A stretch of DNA of 64,000 nucleotides from positions 55,334,501 to 55,398,500 of the forward strand of contig JAKSXM010000007.1 in NCBI GenBank assembly GCA_022575985.1, read 5' to 3'. Within the stretch, counting starts at the first letter, position 1; each line of letters begins with the position of its first letter. This document shows positions 22,975 to 34,040 of this stretch, piece after piece. The DNA comes from Anagrus nilaparvatae. Taxonomy: Eukaryota > Arthropoda > Insecta > Hymenoptera > Mymaridae. Under the pieces are notes generated by a model. The model was given only the letters and a program-made list of their open reading frames with translations. It searched no databases and was not told the DNA's origin. A program made the position numbers and the translations under genes.

Positions 22975-23310
22975 GGTAGCGATCTTACTCGACACGAAAT
23001 AAATAGAACACATCACTTTTCAACACCGAAATTAAAACACACAGAACTTAGCACAGTATATTACACACGATTTAAATTAAATTTAAAATTTTTCAACACA
23101 TTTTATTTGACACAAATTCAGCACAAAAACTGAAATTTCGTGAAATTTTATCAGTTTTTACGCGATTTGCATGAAAAAAATTTGTGTTGGATTCAAATGG
23201 TGTGAAAAAAATAGTGTTAAAAAATAATGCGTGTTGAGTTTTACGTATTTGAATTTCGGTGTTCAAAAATGACGTGTTCAATTTTTATTGTGTTGAATAA
23301 GAACGCTACC
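22975..23310. mobile_element. MITE with exact 8-bp target duplication
   Basis: The terminal repeats GGTAGCG and CGCTACC continue inward for about 65 diverged bp (shared words include AACACCGAAATT and GAACAC). The direct repeat CGTTCGCC flanks it exactly on both sides (22967-22974 and 23311-23318). An 8-bp duplication fits hAT, P or Merlin. I favour hAT but the terminal bases do not decide it. No coding capacity. Confidence 0.75.
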
Positions 23311-23329
23311 CGTTCGCCTTATAATTAAT

Positions 23330-25384
23330 ATTTTTCATAAAATAGGTCGATAACTGTGGGAATTAAAAGTTACTACTGTAAATTAATATTTGCAAATTTG
23401 TATAGGTAAAAATAAAAAAGAACTTCTGTCTGTCTCGTAGTACCACTGAAGTAGATAAAAAATTTGAAAAAAGGGACTGTAATTCAACATTTAATATCAC
23501 TAGATAAGAAGTATTTTATCTTTGGTACAACTTACATTGAAATGAATTTATTTAGAAAACTCAAAAATACATCCCGATAATTCAATAAAATTGTTAAATA
23601 GATCAAAACCCCATTTTTCGACCAGTTTTTTTTTAATTTCTCTGATATTTGCAAAAATAATTATGCATTATTTTCATGAAATTTTTATATTATGTTGATA
23701 TATTGATGAGAAAAAAGTACAAATACTGTTTTTCGTTTCAAGTAATTAAATTATTTGATGAGTTGTTAGCTTATTGTCAGTTTTATTTTGTTTTACATCC
23801 ATTTTTATTAATTAATTGTTGTAAATTGATATATTTCCAATACTGCATTGTTAAATATTCAAATATTAATCAGTTCATTAATTTGGTTTGAAGTAATTCA
23901 AATAACTCTTAAATTAAAATAAAATACTCTCTCAATTTGAAAAAATTTTTAAAAGCATGATACTTTGATTGATAAAGGGCTGAGTGAAACTGGTAAAAAT
24001 GAAAAAAAATTTCTAAATTAATGAAATTGTTATTTAAAGTGTACAATATTATTATATTGTAGCTAAAAAGTATGATCCATGGTAATTAAATTTTTTTATA
24101 AAAATGAAAAAAATTAACAATAAAGAATAGTTTTAATTTTTTTAAATAGTAAATATTGAATAATAATTATTCAAAAATTCTTCTATCGCTCGATAATAAG
24201 GAGATTATTTAAAACGATTGAAATAATATATAACAATCTTTACGAGCAAATTCTTGATGATATTTTATTTAGATGTCAATAAAGTCCGAGCTTTCGACTC
24301 ACAATTTTTTTAAACTCTATTAGTGAAGTAACGAAAACTTTTATCAAAAAAATAAATGAAAAGGAAAATTAAAAACAAAATAACTAAAGAAAACTCAAAA
24401 ACAAAACGCAACACGGAAAAGCCACAAAATGCAACAAACTATACGGGACCACTTTTTCCCAATTCATTTAGTCCAGCGTGTAGCGGCAACGACGTACCAT
24501 GTAATAAGCATGAGCGACGTTATTTGTTTGATATGAAGACTTTTTTTATTATAAGCTTTTCCAGTTTGTATTTTGATGACTTGATTTTCCTTAAAAATTA
24601 TGTTTATTTCACTCACCTTTTATTTATTGTTTATTCTAATCCAGCCAATGAAATTTCTTAGGGCAGAATTTTATCAAATTGCAGTCTGGTTTTAGTATTA
24701 CTTAAAAGAATAATCAACCCTTATCCTGAGTCTAGTTTACTCCATCTAGTTTGACTGTATGATAGATATAATAATCCCAAGTCTCAACATCATTGTTAAA
24801 AGTTATCCACTAACTTCCATGAATCTTTCAAAAGGGTTCACTGTGCAACAATTTTCATGTTTATTTTGCTAATTTTGTAAACAAAAAAACCACTTAATCT
24901 CAAAAGAATAAAATACAAATTACTTAAAAACTTTTATTATTTTATATTTTAATATTTTTTACTTTCCAAATAATTTATAAAACAAATAGAAGACTCTAAG
25001 TTAAGAGTATATATAAAAAAACATAATAAATTCAACTCTACATCTATTTTATGCAGATAAGTTAAAGTATTCTATCAAAAATATCTGATTATTTTTATTA
25101 AAAGTTCAACAATTATGTAATATTTTATTCAGTGATTAAGAGAAAATAAGTAAAACAAATCTCTTTTTAAATTTAAATTATTATAACTCGAAGGTAGTGA
25201 TAAATTAAAGTATTATTTTTTTAAGCACAGATGACCGTTTTGAAATCCCACCTTTATACAACGATCCTTCTAGTTAAAAAAAAAGTATTCTCTAGTTTTA
25301 TGAGGCGAAATTAGGATGGTTTGAAAGATAAATCGATATTCGAAGCTTGCTCATTGAAAAATTGTCTTGATAATAAATATCATT
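23330..25384. other. AT-rich stretch, no recognised gene
   Basis: The longest frame (101 codons at 24356-24661, plus strand) starts with a lysine-rich tract and has no recognisable domain. I do not call it a gene. Nothing else is supported. Confidence 0.4.
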
Positions 25385-25574
25385 ACTAGATACCGTCAAA
25401 GACGGGTAGAGCAAAGCTGATTATCTTAGAAAAAAGCACGAAAAGAGTTTCAGTATTTTTTTAATTTTGGAATTTTAAAAATTTTGATTGGATTTAGTTC
25501 AATAATAATGATTAAATAAGACGTAAAAAAATGTTAAGCATAGTTAGAATTTTTAAGTATTGGGCAAAAAGAAC
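25385..25574 (+). repeat. dispersed repeat A, copy 2
   Basis: Direct, closely similar copy of 5570-5759. The sequence after both copies differs, so the right end of the repeat is near 25574. Confidence 0.75.
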
Positions 25575-26369
25575 ATAACTTTTTTACACGCCCCCTACTG
25601 AGACGGACTTCTTCAATAACCCATCCAATGAACATGTTCCATGTTAAAAATGTATTACATTTTATTTTTCAGACTTTTCATAACTTCTGCGGTATGAAAA
25701 ATGGCTTTTTTAATATATTTGTTTAGTAAATAAAAAAACGGAGGAATAATATAGGAATGGGGACAATTTTTTTTTAACCTGAAAAAGGCATTTACACGGT
25801 CTTTGAGTGCTGGACGTGTTATTTTTAAATTCAAATGACAAAAAAAAATTAAAGGGTTGGTATTAACTATTACATCGTAGCATAAGTGAATGCGACTTAC
25901 GGAGATGTTCCATTGATACCAACCTATGAATTTAATTTTATCATATGACTTTAAAAATACCATGTCCAGCAACAGAAGACCATGTAATAACAAAGATTTT
26001 GCAAGAAAAATTTTTGCTTGAGTCCCTTATGCAAAAAGTTAACAAAGTTGCAAAAAGAGAGCAGATTTTTCGGTTTCTTTACTTTGCTTTCGCTAACTAG
26101 AGACCGCTACCTTTAGGAAACCAAATTACAAATCACATTCATTAATATATTGAAGAAAAAAAACCGATAACCTCCGTTTATTCCAGCGGTCCTTCTAGGC
26201 ATAAAAATACTGTGCACAAGGCTTTTAAATAGTTTTTTGGTAATATTGCTTTTTATTTAGTTAGTTAACAAACACTTCTTGTTGGTCACAATTTTTTGGT
26301 ATTCAAGTCATTTCTAAAACCTTGGATACCGCTATTTTTTTTTCGCTGATTTTCTCAATGTTATAGCAA

Positions 26370-26660
26370 TTTAACCAAATGGTCATTTTTGGCCCAAAAT
26401 GATTAATTTTTAAATTACCTCAAAAATTGCTACTTTAGACAAAAATGGGTTTTATAGGTCTCAACAATTTTCCAAAAGCTTTTTTTTAAAAATTCTTTAT
26501 TTGTCCTTCAGAATTATTTGTTTGCAAAATATTTTACCTTTTTAATTTTTTAGTTTAAATTCTCTTCTTTACAGTCAGTAAACTGAATGCCCATTTTTGG
26601 CCCAAAATGATCAATTTTCAATTTGTTGCAAAAATCGTAGTTTTAACATTGAACGTATTT
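26370..26660. repeat. two-copy tandem duplication, about 207-bp period
   Basis: CATTTTTGGCCCAAAATGAT followed by CAATTTT-like and CAAAAATxGxAxTTT words occurs at about 26384 and again at about 26591. Two diverged units, non-coding. Confidence 0.65.
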
Positions 26661-26739
26661 ATAATGAGTGATAACCTGTGAATCTGAAAATCAAGTGGAA
26701 TCAAATGTGTCTGATCTAAGGGGGTAAGTCCAATGGTAA

Positions 26740-26990
26740 TTAGAAAAATTTCAATATAGGCACTTAGAATAATCCGGGGTTAGGGACTTGAAATAATTTC
26801 TATTTAGGGACTGAGAATAATTTACTTTTAGAGGCTTTGAAAAATTCAAGTGTAGGCACTTAAAATAATCCGAGTTTAAAGACTTCTAATAATTCGAGTT
26901 AAAAGACTTATAATATTTTCGATTTAAGGACTTAGAATAATACAGTCTTACGGAATCAGAATACTTTGGGTTTAGAATCTTAAAATCTAG
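26740..26990 (+). repeat. 31-bp minisatellite, about eight units
   Basis: Repeating diverged units of the form TTTAGGGACTTAGAATAATT plus about 11 bases. The array ends in CTAGTAAAGGTGATAATTAC. Related pieces are found at 36285-36430 (minus), 42400-42440, 46050-46160 (plus) and 48670-48760 (minus). It is probably an internal repeat of a mobile element family. Confidence 0.75.
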
Positions 26991-27119
26991 TAAAGGTGAT
27001 AATTACACATTATAAGAATAGCGATTTCAATGTAATGTTGCTTATCATTTATGTATTAGAACTAGTCCTTTTTAGAGGTTTTGTTAAAAATAAGAGATTT
27101 TAATATATATATTTTTTTT

Positions 27120-27711
27120 TAGTATTATTTTTTTTTGAATGAGAGCGGGCTAGACAGATACTTGTCAAGCGTCTCTCATAGTAACGGGCCTTATTGAAAG
27201 GAGCGGTCTGGTTGCGCGCGCACCACAAACCGTTCCCGCGGTCTCTATGCGTTATATGTATATATATATATATGTATAGGGCATGACGCCTACGCCACCT
27301 TGAACAAGACCACGCTTTTATATATTCGCTGTGATTGATCCATTACTTTTTTATCCGCTGTACCTGTTGCACGTTCTTGCCTCTTCGCTACCTGTAGAAG
27401 CTTGGCTTGTGCTGCACGTCATCGTGACCCGCTTGGATTTTTGCTCTGACTGCTACTGTGTTGAAAGTGAATTGTGTGTGTGGCTGAAACAATTGCAGTT
27501 CAGCTGTCAATTTGTATTGGAATCAAGGCGGCTGGGGTCCGCACCAGACAACCAGTGGGTTGTGTTTAGCTGCAGTGGCAGTTGTGAATCAAGGAGAAGC
27601 CAGTGGGCTTCAACCAGGTTTGAGTTTGAATCTGTATGAAAGTGAATGCTTGAGTAGTATTCTTGTGTTATTTAGTGTGCTAGAGAGTGTGTTTAGGCCC
27701 TTTTCAGGGCC
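27120..27711 (+). ncRNA. second putative histone-like unit without histone ORF
   Basis: A GC-rich island starting with GAGAGCGGGC. It contains a TATA box (TTATATAT at 27318-27325), a body of about 360 bp and a perfect histone-type stem-loop at 27696-27711. The longest plus frame (27331-27639, 102 codons) and an overlapping one match no family I know. They are rich in Cys, Ser, Leu and Val, unlike lysine/arginine-rich histones. The word GCTGTGATTGAT occurs here (27328) and in the first unit (about 20654). It may be a non-polyadenylated non-coding RNA, a histone remnant, or an unknown short protein with a histone-style mRNA end. Confidence 0.4.
27696..27711 (+). terminator. histone-type 3' stem-loop, exact consensus
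   Basis: GGCCCT-TTTC-AGGGCC: six perfect base pairs with a UUUC loop, the standard metazoan form, followed by GCCAACT. A purine-rich TAAGAAGGC about 30 nt downstream could be a downstream processing element. Confidence 0.8.
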
Positions 27712-27759
27712 GCCAACTATTTTAACGTTTGAACAATATTAAGAAGGCTTGCACCAGTG

Positions 27760-28325
27760 TTTTATTTATTTTTCCTAACCTATTATTATTATTATTATTA
27801 TTTTAAATTTAACAGGTTTAGTTTTCAAGTCCTATAATTAGTCTTATAGCCCAATTAGAGCTTGTAATTGTTAAATCCCAATATTTTTCGCGCTCTTAGT
27901 GTTTATAGTATACATGATTTTGAGCTCTGATAAATGTCTTCAATAGTCCGACATGCCTCTTCAGAGTTAAAGTACCGAAAAATTTAAAATATAAATTAAG
28001 TATGTTTTGGTCTTAGTTAAAAACCTAGACTATTCCGGGGCTTCATACTTTTAATTTTTTTTCACAAATTGGCTATTTTTGTGGACCTATAACTTTTTCC
28101 AGAAATGGTAGACAAAAAAAATTAGGATACGAAATTATGTATTTAGATCTTGAATATCTCTGTGCCAAAATTCAGCTGTAATACTCACACTAACTTATTA
28201 CCATATCATTATCATTAAATGGTTCCTAAACTCTTTTTTATTTACTAAAATTACGCTTTAATATACTTTTAAACACCCGATTTTATTTCAATAAAGTAAC
28301 CTTCAGAAGAATTTAAAATTTATTA

Positions 28326-28364
<39 letters not shown>

Positions 28365-28610
28365 TAAAAATATATCTAATGTAAATGCTTAAAATTATAC
28401 GTGTCGATTTCTTTTTGAATAAATATGTCCTAAAGCACACATAAAATAATAATTTTATTATTCTTCATTAAATATACCTTTTTTTAAGCTACTTACAATA
28501 CTGATAAGCAACGTGTCGATTTTTTTTTGTATCCAACTTGTATCCTTATTAATGAGTTTCCGGTTAATTTTATAGTAAGTTTGAAATCGAATTCTGATAA
28601 TAGAGAGTTT
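27760..28610. other. AT-rich stretch with (TTA)n microsatellites
   Basis: Trinucleotide runs at about 27781-27802 and 28327-28360. No gene recognised. Confidence 0.5.
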
Positions 28611-29333
28611 TTAAGGTACCAAGCCAGTGAAATTTTTTTCAGATATCCAAAAATTTTTTTTTTTTTAATCGATGTTAAATATATTCAAAAATATCGTGTT
28701 AAAATATTTTTTCAAAATTCAAATTCGAAGTGCTATAAATAACGGGATTAAGGAGCGCGTGACCGTACCTCACTGCAGGTATACAAAACTTTAAACTCGA
28801 TTTACTCGAAACTACTTTTTTTCACACTACCGACAGATAATCTCGGGATCGGCTCGACCGATTTGGAAAAAAATGGTTTTGTTTTGTTTATTTACTAGTT
28901 GTGTATGCCAATTAACCAGAAAAATAAACAATTTTCAAAAATTTAACTCTCTTTTTATGGGAGAAAGGTCAAAAAACGTGGTCCATTTTCACTTCTTTTT
29001 TAAAAACACTTGTAAAAATTTTTCCTTTTGCATTTTATTTTATTTTTCTGGTTAATTGTCATGTAAGACACTTTACTAATTATGGATTTTTTTTTTTTTC
29101 TTTAGATGATCCAATCCGAAGATTATCTGTCGGTAGTGGAGCAAGATTTTTTTTTTAGGCGCAACTTCAACGCCACCTATATTAAAGCCAAATAGTGGGC
29201 ATCGAAAAAAAAAGTTTGAACCTTCATAAAATACTATGTAAATTTTTAAAGCTCCAATAAATATACTTTTTGAGTAAAATAATTTTAAAAAAATCATTAA
29301 AAAACACCACATTTCACTGGCTTGGTACCTTAA
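28611..29333. mobile_element. foldback element inserted at TTAA
   Basis: Bounded by TTAA at both ends (28611-28614 and 29330-29333), with inverted termini GGTACCAAGCCAGTGAAAT. Two further inverted pairs lie inside: CACTACCGACAGATAATC (about 28828 against 29116) and TTAACCAGAAAAATAAA (about 28911 against 29041). No coding. The related copy at 6005-6480 keeps a single TTAA at the matching point, which shows the pre-insertion state. TTAA target use is typical of piggyBac and some Kolobok elements. Confidence 0.8.
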
Positions 29334-29790
29334 CATACGGATACATTTTAAAAAGAATAAATTTTGGTTTTAAAATTAATTTAGAACTCGTAGATAGGCT
29401 CTTAGGCGTTAAACGTTTAATTCAATAAAATTCGGATTAATTAATAAAAAATAAAAATCGCAAAGAATTATAAAAAAGCTAAGGCTTTTTTATTTCAGGC
29501 ACTATCACATTTTTATTGAGTATTTTCTCTTTACTAACGTTGATGGTATTCACACCCTCATAAATTGAAAACTATTATTTATTATTACACACCCAGGCAA
29601 TATAAGCATGTAGTGGCATCGGAATGACCTGGGGACCAAATTCCTCATTAAATGGACAATTTGAAGACTTTTTCCTTTTTTAACCTGATGAATTTTTAAG
29701 GCACGATTTCATTTATGTATTGCATACATAGGTCAGTAGTGCCGAATCATCTATGTATGGCATACATAAGGTGATCGTGCCTAAAAAATA
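29334..29790 (+). repeat. dispersed repeat B, copy 2
   Basis: Direct copy of 6005-6480 including the double hairpin block (29699-29782). Its left part is cut by the TTAA element at 28611-29333. Confidence 0.8.
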
Positions 29791-30084
29791 AATTTTAATT
29801 AATTTAATTATTTTCTGGTTATTTTAGATCATTAACCACGTTTTGGATGTATTAAATTCAAAACCAATTCATTTTTCACCATTTTTATCATTTTTTCAGA
29901 ATTTTTTTTAAATATCTGAAATCAGTTTTTTGGGAATTTCTCTGCAAGGATTCGTGAAATCACTTGAAATTAAAAACTCTGCAACTAGATATGATTTCAA
30001 AAAATTTGGTCTAAGGGATTATTGATTCATTGAGTAGGTTCTGAAATCTTGCGGCTACACTTTCTCGAACATACATCCCTACAC

Positions 30085-30252
30085 ACAGTAAGGCAATATA
30101 AGCATTTAGAGGTATCGGAATGACCTGGAAGCCAAATTTTCTCCACGAATTGGACGATTTAGAAACTTTTCCCTTTTTTGACCTGACAAACTTAAAAGGC
30201 ACGATTTCATCTATGTATTGCATACATAGGGTTATCGTGCCTAAAAATATAA
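30085..30252 (+). repeat. dispersed repeat B, partial copy 3 with clean 46-nt hairpin
   Basis: Covers only the right part of repeat B (from GGCAATATAAGCAT). At 30197-30242 it carries a two-storey stem: AGGCACGAT pairs with ATCGTGCCT and CTATGTAT with ATACATAG around a TGC loop, 17 perfect pairs in all. Confidence 0.8.
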
Positions 30253-30261
30253 GTTTCTTGT

Positions 30262-30525
30262 GTTATTTTGCATTTCTATGGATATTTCATCGATGCAAAG
30301 TTTGTACAAAAGCTATGAAATTTATTGCGCAGTTGACATTTATAAGGTTTTTCACCTCTGTGTAGCGAAATGCAAGAATAAACATGCTTTTAAAAATACC
30401 GGATTGGGCCCAAAAAATATAGGTTCCATCAACTCGATAAAAAATTCCCAGTTTTAAAAAATGAAAGTAATCCGACCGATGGATCGTTGTTGAGATATCA
30501 TGCCCACAAGGTGTCGATTTTTGTA
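30262..30525 (+). repeat. dispersed repeat C, copy 2
   Basis: Direct diverged copy of 22680-22925. It follows directly on repeat B copy 3, so the two may belong to one larger family. Confidence 0.7.
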
Positions 30526-30905
30526 TCCATTAAGCTTCGCTCTATAATAATAAAAAAAATTAAAATATTAAAACAAATAAATTGTTTATCAATTTAATAA
30601 CAGTTATATTATACTTTCTTAACTCAAAAAAAAAGAAACATTTAAGTTTGTTGTAACCCATTTCGTTAATGTAGATAGAACTATAATAGATTTAATATAG
30701 TTCAAAAATTAAAAATATTTTTAACTTGATTATTGATATCGCTGATGTTTCATACGGATACCATATGATTTCCTAACCTCAAATTAAAAATCCCAACTAA
30801 AACTATAATTAATTATTATTTAAACCTTAACTTAACCCTTAAATGTGTTATTAAATGATTATTTATTAAAAAATTTAAATTTTGATATATTTTAGTTATA
30901 GAAAG

Positions 30906-31570
30906 CACCCCCGGAAATAATAAATAATATAAATAACAAATTCACTCGTTTGAAAATTTCTCTAATTTTATAGTTTTATTAAAACTATAAAATTAGTTTA
31001 AAGAACGTTTAACCCTAAGGGTTTTTTAATATTAATTCATAATTTATTAATAAACAATTATCTGCATATAATATTGATAATACACCCCCGGAAGAGTATT
31101 TAAAATTATAAAAATGTTAAGAACCCCAGGGACAATTTTGGTTTTTCAAGTTTATTTTTTCTTGAAAAGGCGTTTAACCTCTGATTTCTTTTTAATTGAA
31201 AATATAAACTTTGACAAAAAATTTAAGCCCCGTTTCATTAATTTTGCACCCCCCGAAACGACTCTAAAAATAAAATGAAAGGGTTGGATATCGCCCTTTT
31301 TGCCCATTTATTAGAATTTCTTAATTCTCAAAGCCCGATTAACCGTAGATTTTATTTTAATTGCATAAATAAATTAAAAATGCAAATTTAAAAAAAAAAA
31401 TCATGAATATTAAACCTCCGGAACCTTATGAAAATTAATATTTCAATAAAATATTCGAATTTTGTACCCCGTGTTCTCAGCGCAAGTGCTCGCGTAGGGA
31501 ATTTTGGAGTCATTTTGCGGTTGTTAGGCTGTGCATTTTATTTGTTTTTTGATAATTTTAAATAATATTT
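30906..31570. repeat. degenerate tandem array, about 164-177-bp period
   Basis: A C-rich anchor (CACCCCCGGAA and variants) recurs at 30906, 31083, 31247 and 31414. A second anchor (GTTTAACC or GATTAACC) follows it by about 80-98 bp in the first three units. Between anchors the sequence is highly diverged. Confidence 0.5.
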
Positions 31571-31573
31571 TAT

Positions 31574-31875
31574 TAGTTCAAGAAACAAAGGTTTAAAGTC
31601 TGAAGTATTTCCTTGTCAGGCTAGCCATGGTTAAAAATAAAACTTGAAACTTGACGCACTTTCAGATAAGCCAACTTTTACAAGGCCATCGTATAAGGAA
31701 AGGCCAAATAATTTGGGCAAAAACAAAGTTTTTTCAGTTTTTTCAAAATATCTGATTAACGGTTCAAAATTTAAAAAAATTACTTTAATCAAAAATGATC
31801 CCGAGAAAATTTTACAAAAAAAATGTTATTACAAATTTTTTCGTAGGAACATTATTTTTCATGGAAAATTAAGTT
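31574..31875. repeat. inner inverted arm, left; partner 39285-39585
   Basis: About 290 bp, high similarity to the reverse complement of 39285-39585. It includes the small frame that starts at 31644, which is not a gene. Confidence 0.85.
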
Positions 31876-32919
31876 TAAAAATGTAAGTGATATTCTCTTA
31901 TACGCGCAAGGTACTGCTGTCGTTCATTCCAAAAAACGTCTTCGCGCGGTAAAAATTACTTTTTTTTATCATTTAACTTTTCGCACCAAAAAAAAAACGA
32001 TATACCAATCGAAAGATTAATACTTATTGGTATAGAAAAAGATTATTTTAACAAAAAAAATAATAATATGTATCCTTTTGGCCAGACGTGGACAAAAGCA
32101 ATTTTATTTTTTTTTTGCCAAAAATAAAAGGGTGTTCGACTAGAAATTTTTTAAAAATTATTATTCTATTGTTTTTAACATTAGTTGGGGCCCTTATTTC
32201 ATAAAAAAAAATTTTCATATATTTTGCTGGGCAAAAATGAGGAAAATTTTCGAGAGCTCTTAGAAATTAAAAAAATTGAATAAAATCGCATATTAAAAAT
32301 AAAATATCTAACAAAGGTACTAAATTTTAACTTACGAAGTTGATACTTGGCTTATTTTTTTGCAAATTTCATCAGCCTTAAAGGGTTCAAAAAATTTTTT
32401 CATTATCTTTTTTCCTTTTTTTGTTTTTGGCCAATAATTGAACAGGAATTGGTAAGAAATTCTCTATTTTATTTTTTTTTTTAAATTAGTATTGTGAAAA
32501 GATGGTATCGATTTTTTAAAATTTTTTAACGGGATTTAAAAAAAGAATAGTTCTTCTTTTTATTTTTGTGGTTAAAATTATTATACGTATTACTGGGCAA
32601 AAAATAAACTGGATTTTTCACGCAAGACTTGATCCTCTCTTTTGAATTATTAAAAGAGCTGCGTCGCTGTTCGTATATATTGTTGATTGTTCCCCTAAAA
32701 TATATAGTACGCATGGGTATATTACTATTCGATACAATATTTGTGTTAGTTTATAGCAGTCATCTGCTTATACAGCATCTATATTTTATATGTGATACAA
32801 GAAAAAATTGAATAACATATTATAAATAAAATTATGTATTTTTATGGAAAATAAATTGTTTTATTTTGCAACTATATCTTTTTTTCTTAATTCAAAGCCA
32901 CAAGTTGTTTTCAATCGTT

Positions 32920-33115
32920 TAAGCGAAAAATAAAAATTCTGGTAACCCCAAACGGAATTCCGTTACTTAAAGGCTATATTCCGCTAACCATTATATTTCC
33001 GCTAGAGGTAAACGGATTTTTTTTCATTTCATCTATCTTTAGCACTCTTAAGCAGTAAAAATTTGTATTTTTCCAAAACGGGTTATTTGGCGCTAACTTA
33101 ATTTTCATTTTCCGT
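32920..33115 (+). repeat. direct repeat D, copy 1
   Basis: Matches 39100-39290 in the same orientation (TATTTCCGCTAACCA, TTGGCGCTAACTTAATTTTC, AAGCAGTAAAAATTT). Because the neighbouring arms are inverted relative to each other, this direct pair shows at least one internal rearrangement in the composite. Confidence 0.7.
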
Positions 33116-33216
33116 GGTGTAAGGACCCCTTAAATTCATAAGATTATAATCTAGATATGACAAGCGCGAACATCATGTTGCGCAACGATAAATTGAGAGT
33201 AATGGAATTTAGGAGT

Positions 33217-33290
33217 GGGGCATGGAGGCCCCGATGATCTTTGAAAAAAGATCGGAAGTTAAGTTTTGCGTGGGAACCACGGCTGCGTGG
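33217..33290 (+). other. cluster of perfect hairpins, possible structured RNA
   Basis: Three hairpins follow in 74 bp: GGGGC/GCCCC (33217-33232); GATCTTT-GAAA-AAAGATC with a GNRA tetraloop (33236-33253); and CCACG-GCTG-CGTGG (33277-33290). An upstream CGTGG (33269-33273) can pair with the same CCACG, so two exclusive folds are possible. The words GATCGGAAGTTAAG and GGGAACCACGG loosely recall 5S rRNA, too weakly to call. Confidence 0.35.
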
Positions 33291-33600
33291 ATTTCTCTAT
33301 TGTATTTTCCTTAACAGTGATATTTTTGAGCGATCCGAAGTGCATAAATTTTCCGGACGGGTAAAATTATATATGTTTTTGAGTTGACGAGTGCATCGGA
33401 TTCGGATATACTGTTGATTGTCTTAAAAGGAAATTATTACGCAAAATAAGAGGTTGAATAACGCGCTATTCGATGTAATGATTATTGTAATATTGTGACG
33501 TATAAGTAAGCACGTGTTTATGAAAATTTTATGATTGATGTTTGATGCTGTTAATATTTAAATTTTTGAAGAACATGAGGTTTTTATACTAATAATTATT

Positions 33601-34040
33601 TGTACCGTAGGAAACTGATTAGATTTGTGTAATGTAGCAAAATAAAAAATACTTTTAATTGTGACATTGAAATTTTATTGTGTCCTGCTTGAGTTACAAA
33701 AGCAGACTAATTATTTATCAAAATTTCTATGGATTATTCATCTCTTGACGTTTTATTGTGTAAGAGAAAGAAGTTCTCAATATAAGCAATTTGCAAACGT
33801 CAAAAGAAGAAACCTATACATAAATACTTCGTTACAAAAAAATAAGGCACTCAAATTGCCAAATAAATATGATATTATGCTTACAGCGTATTGTATTAAA
33901 GATGCAAAATAATAAATATAATACATATGAATAATACAAAAATTATGTTGTTTACTATCGATAAATATATAGTGCGTCATTTTATTTAAAAATATAAATT
34001 CTAATATGTAAAGTTAGTTATTTTCCGTTCCTACGGAACA
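33601..34040 (-). repeat. LARD-like element, 3' LTR
   Basis: By eye identical to 37849-38288. The LTR termini are unusually long inverted repeats (TGTxCCGTAGGAA at both ends). The 83-codon and 67-codon frames inside occur in both copies because the LTRs are identical, and do not indicate a gene. A hairpin TTTGAGA/TCTCAAA lies just inside at about 34050. Confidence 0.9.

Noticed and set aside
24356..24661. 101-codon lysine-rich frame
   Set aside because: No recognisable domain, the remainder is low-complexity hydrophobic sequence, and no exons can be joined.
27331..27742. Overlapping frames of 102 and 76 codons in histone-like unit 2
   Set aside because: No family resemblance, and two overlapping frames are equally open in this GC-rich block. 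Kept only as part of the candidate RNA unit.
27768..27780. CCTAACCTA as a possible telomerase RNA template for TTAGG repeats near unit 2
   Set aside because: Nine bases, also present in similar form near 2952, 55113 and 55240. No pol III signals or pseudoknot context seen, and it lies outside the predicted transcript.
33230..33290. 5S rRNA or 5S-derived SINE
   Set aside because: Only short words (GATCGGAAGTTAAG, GGGAACCACGG) recall 5S. The box spacing does not fit, so it is mentioned only as an alternative.
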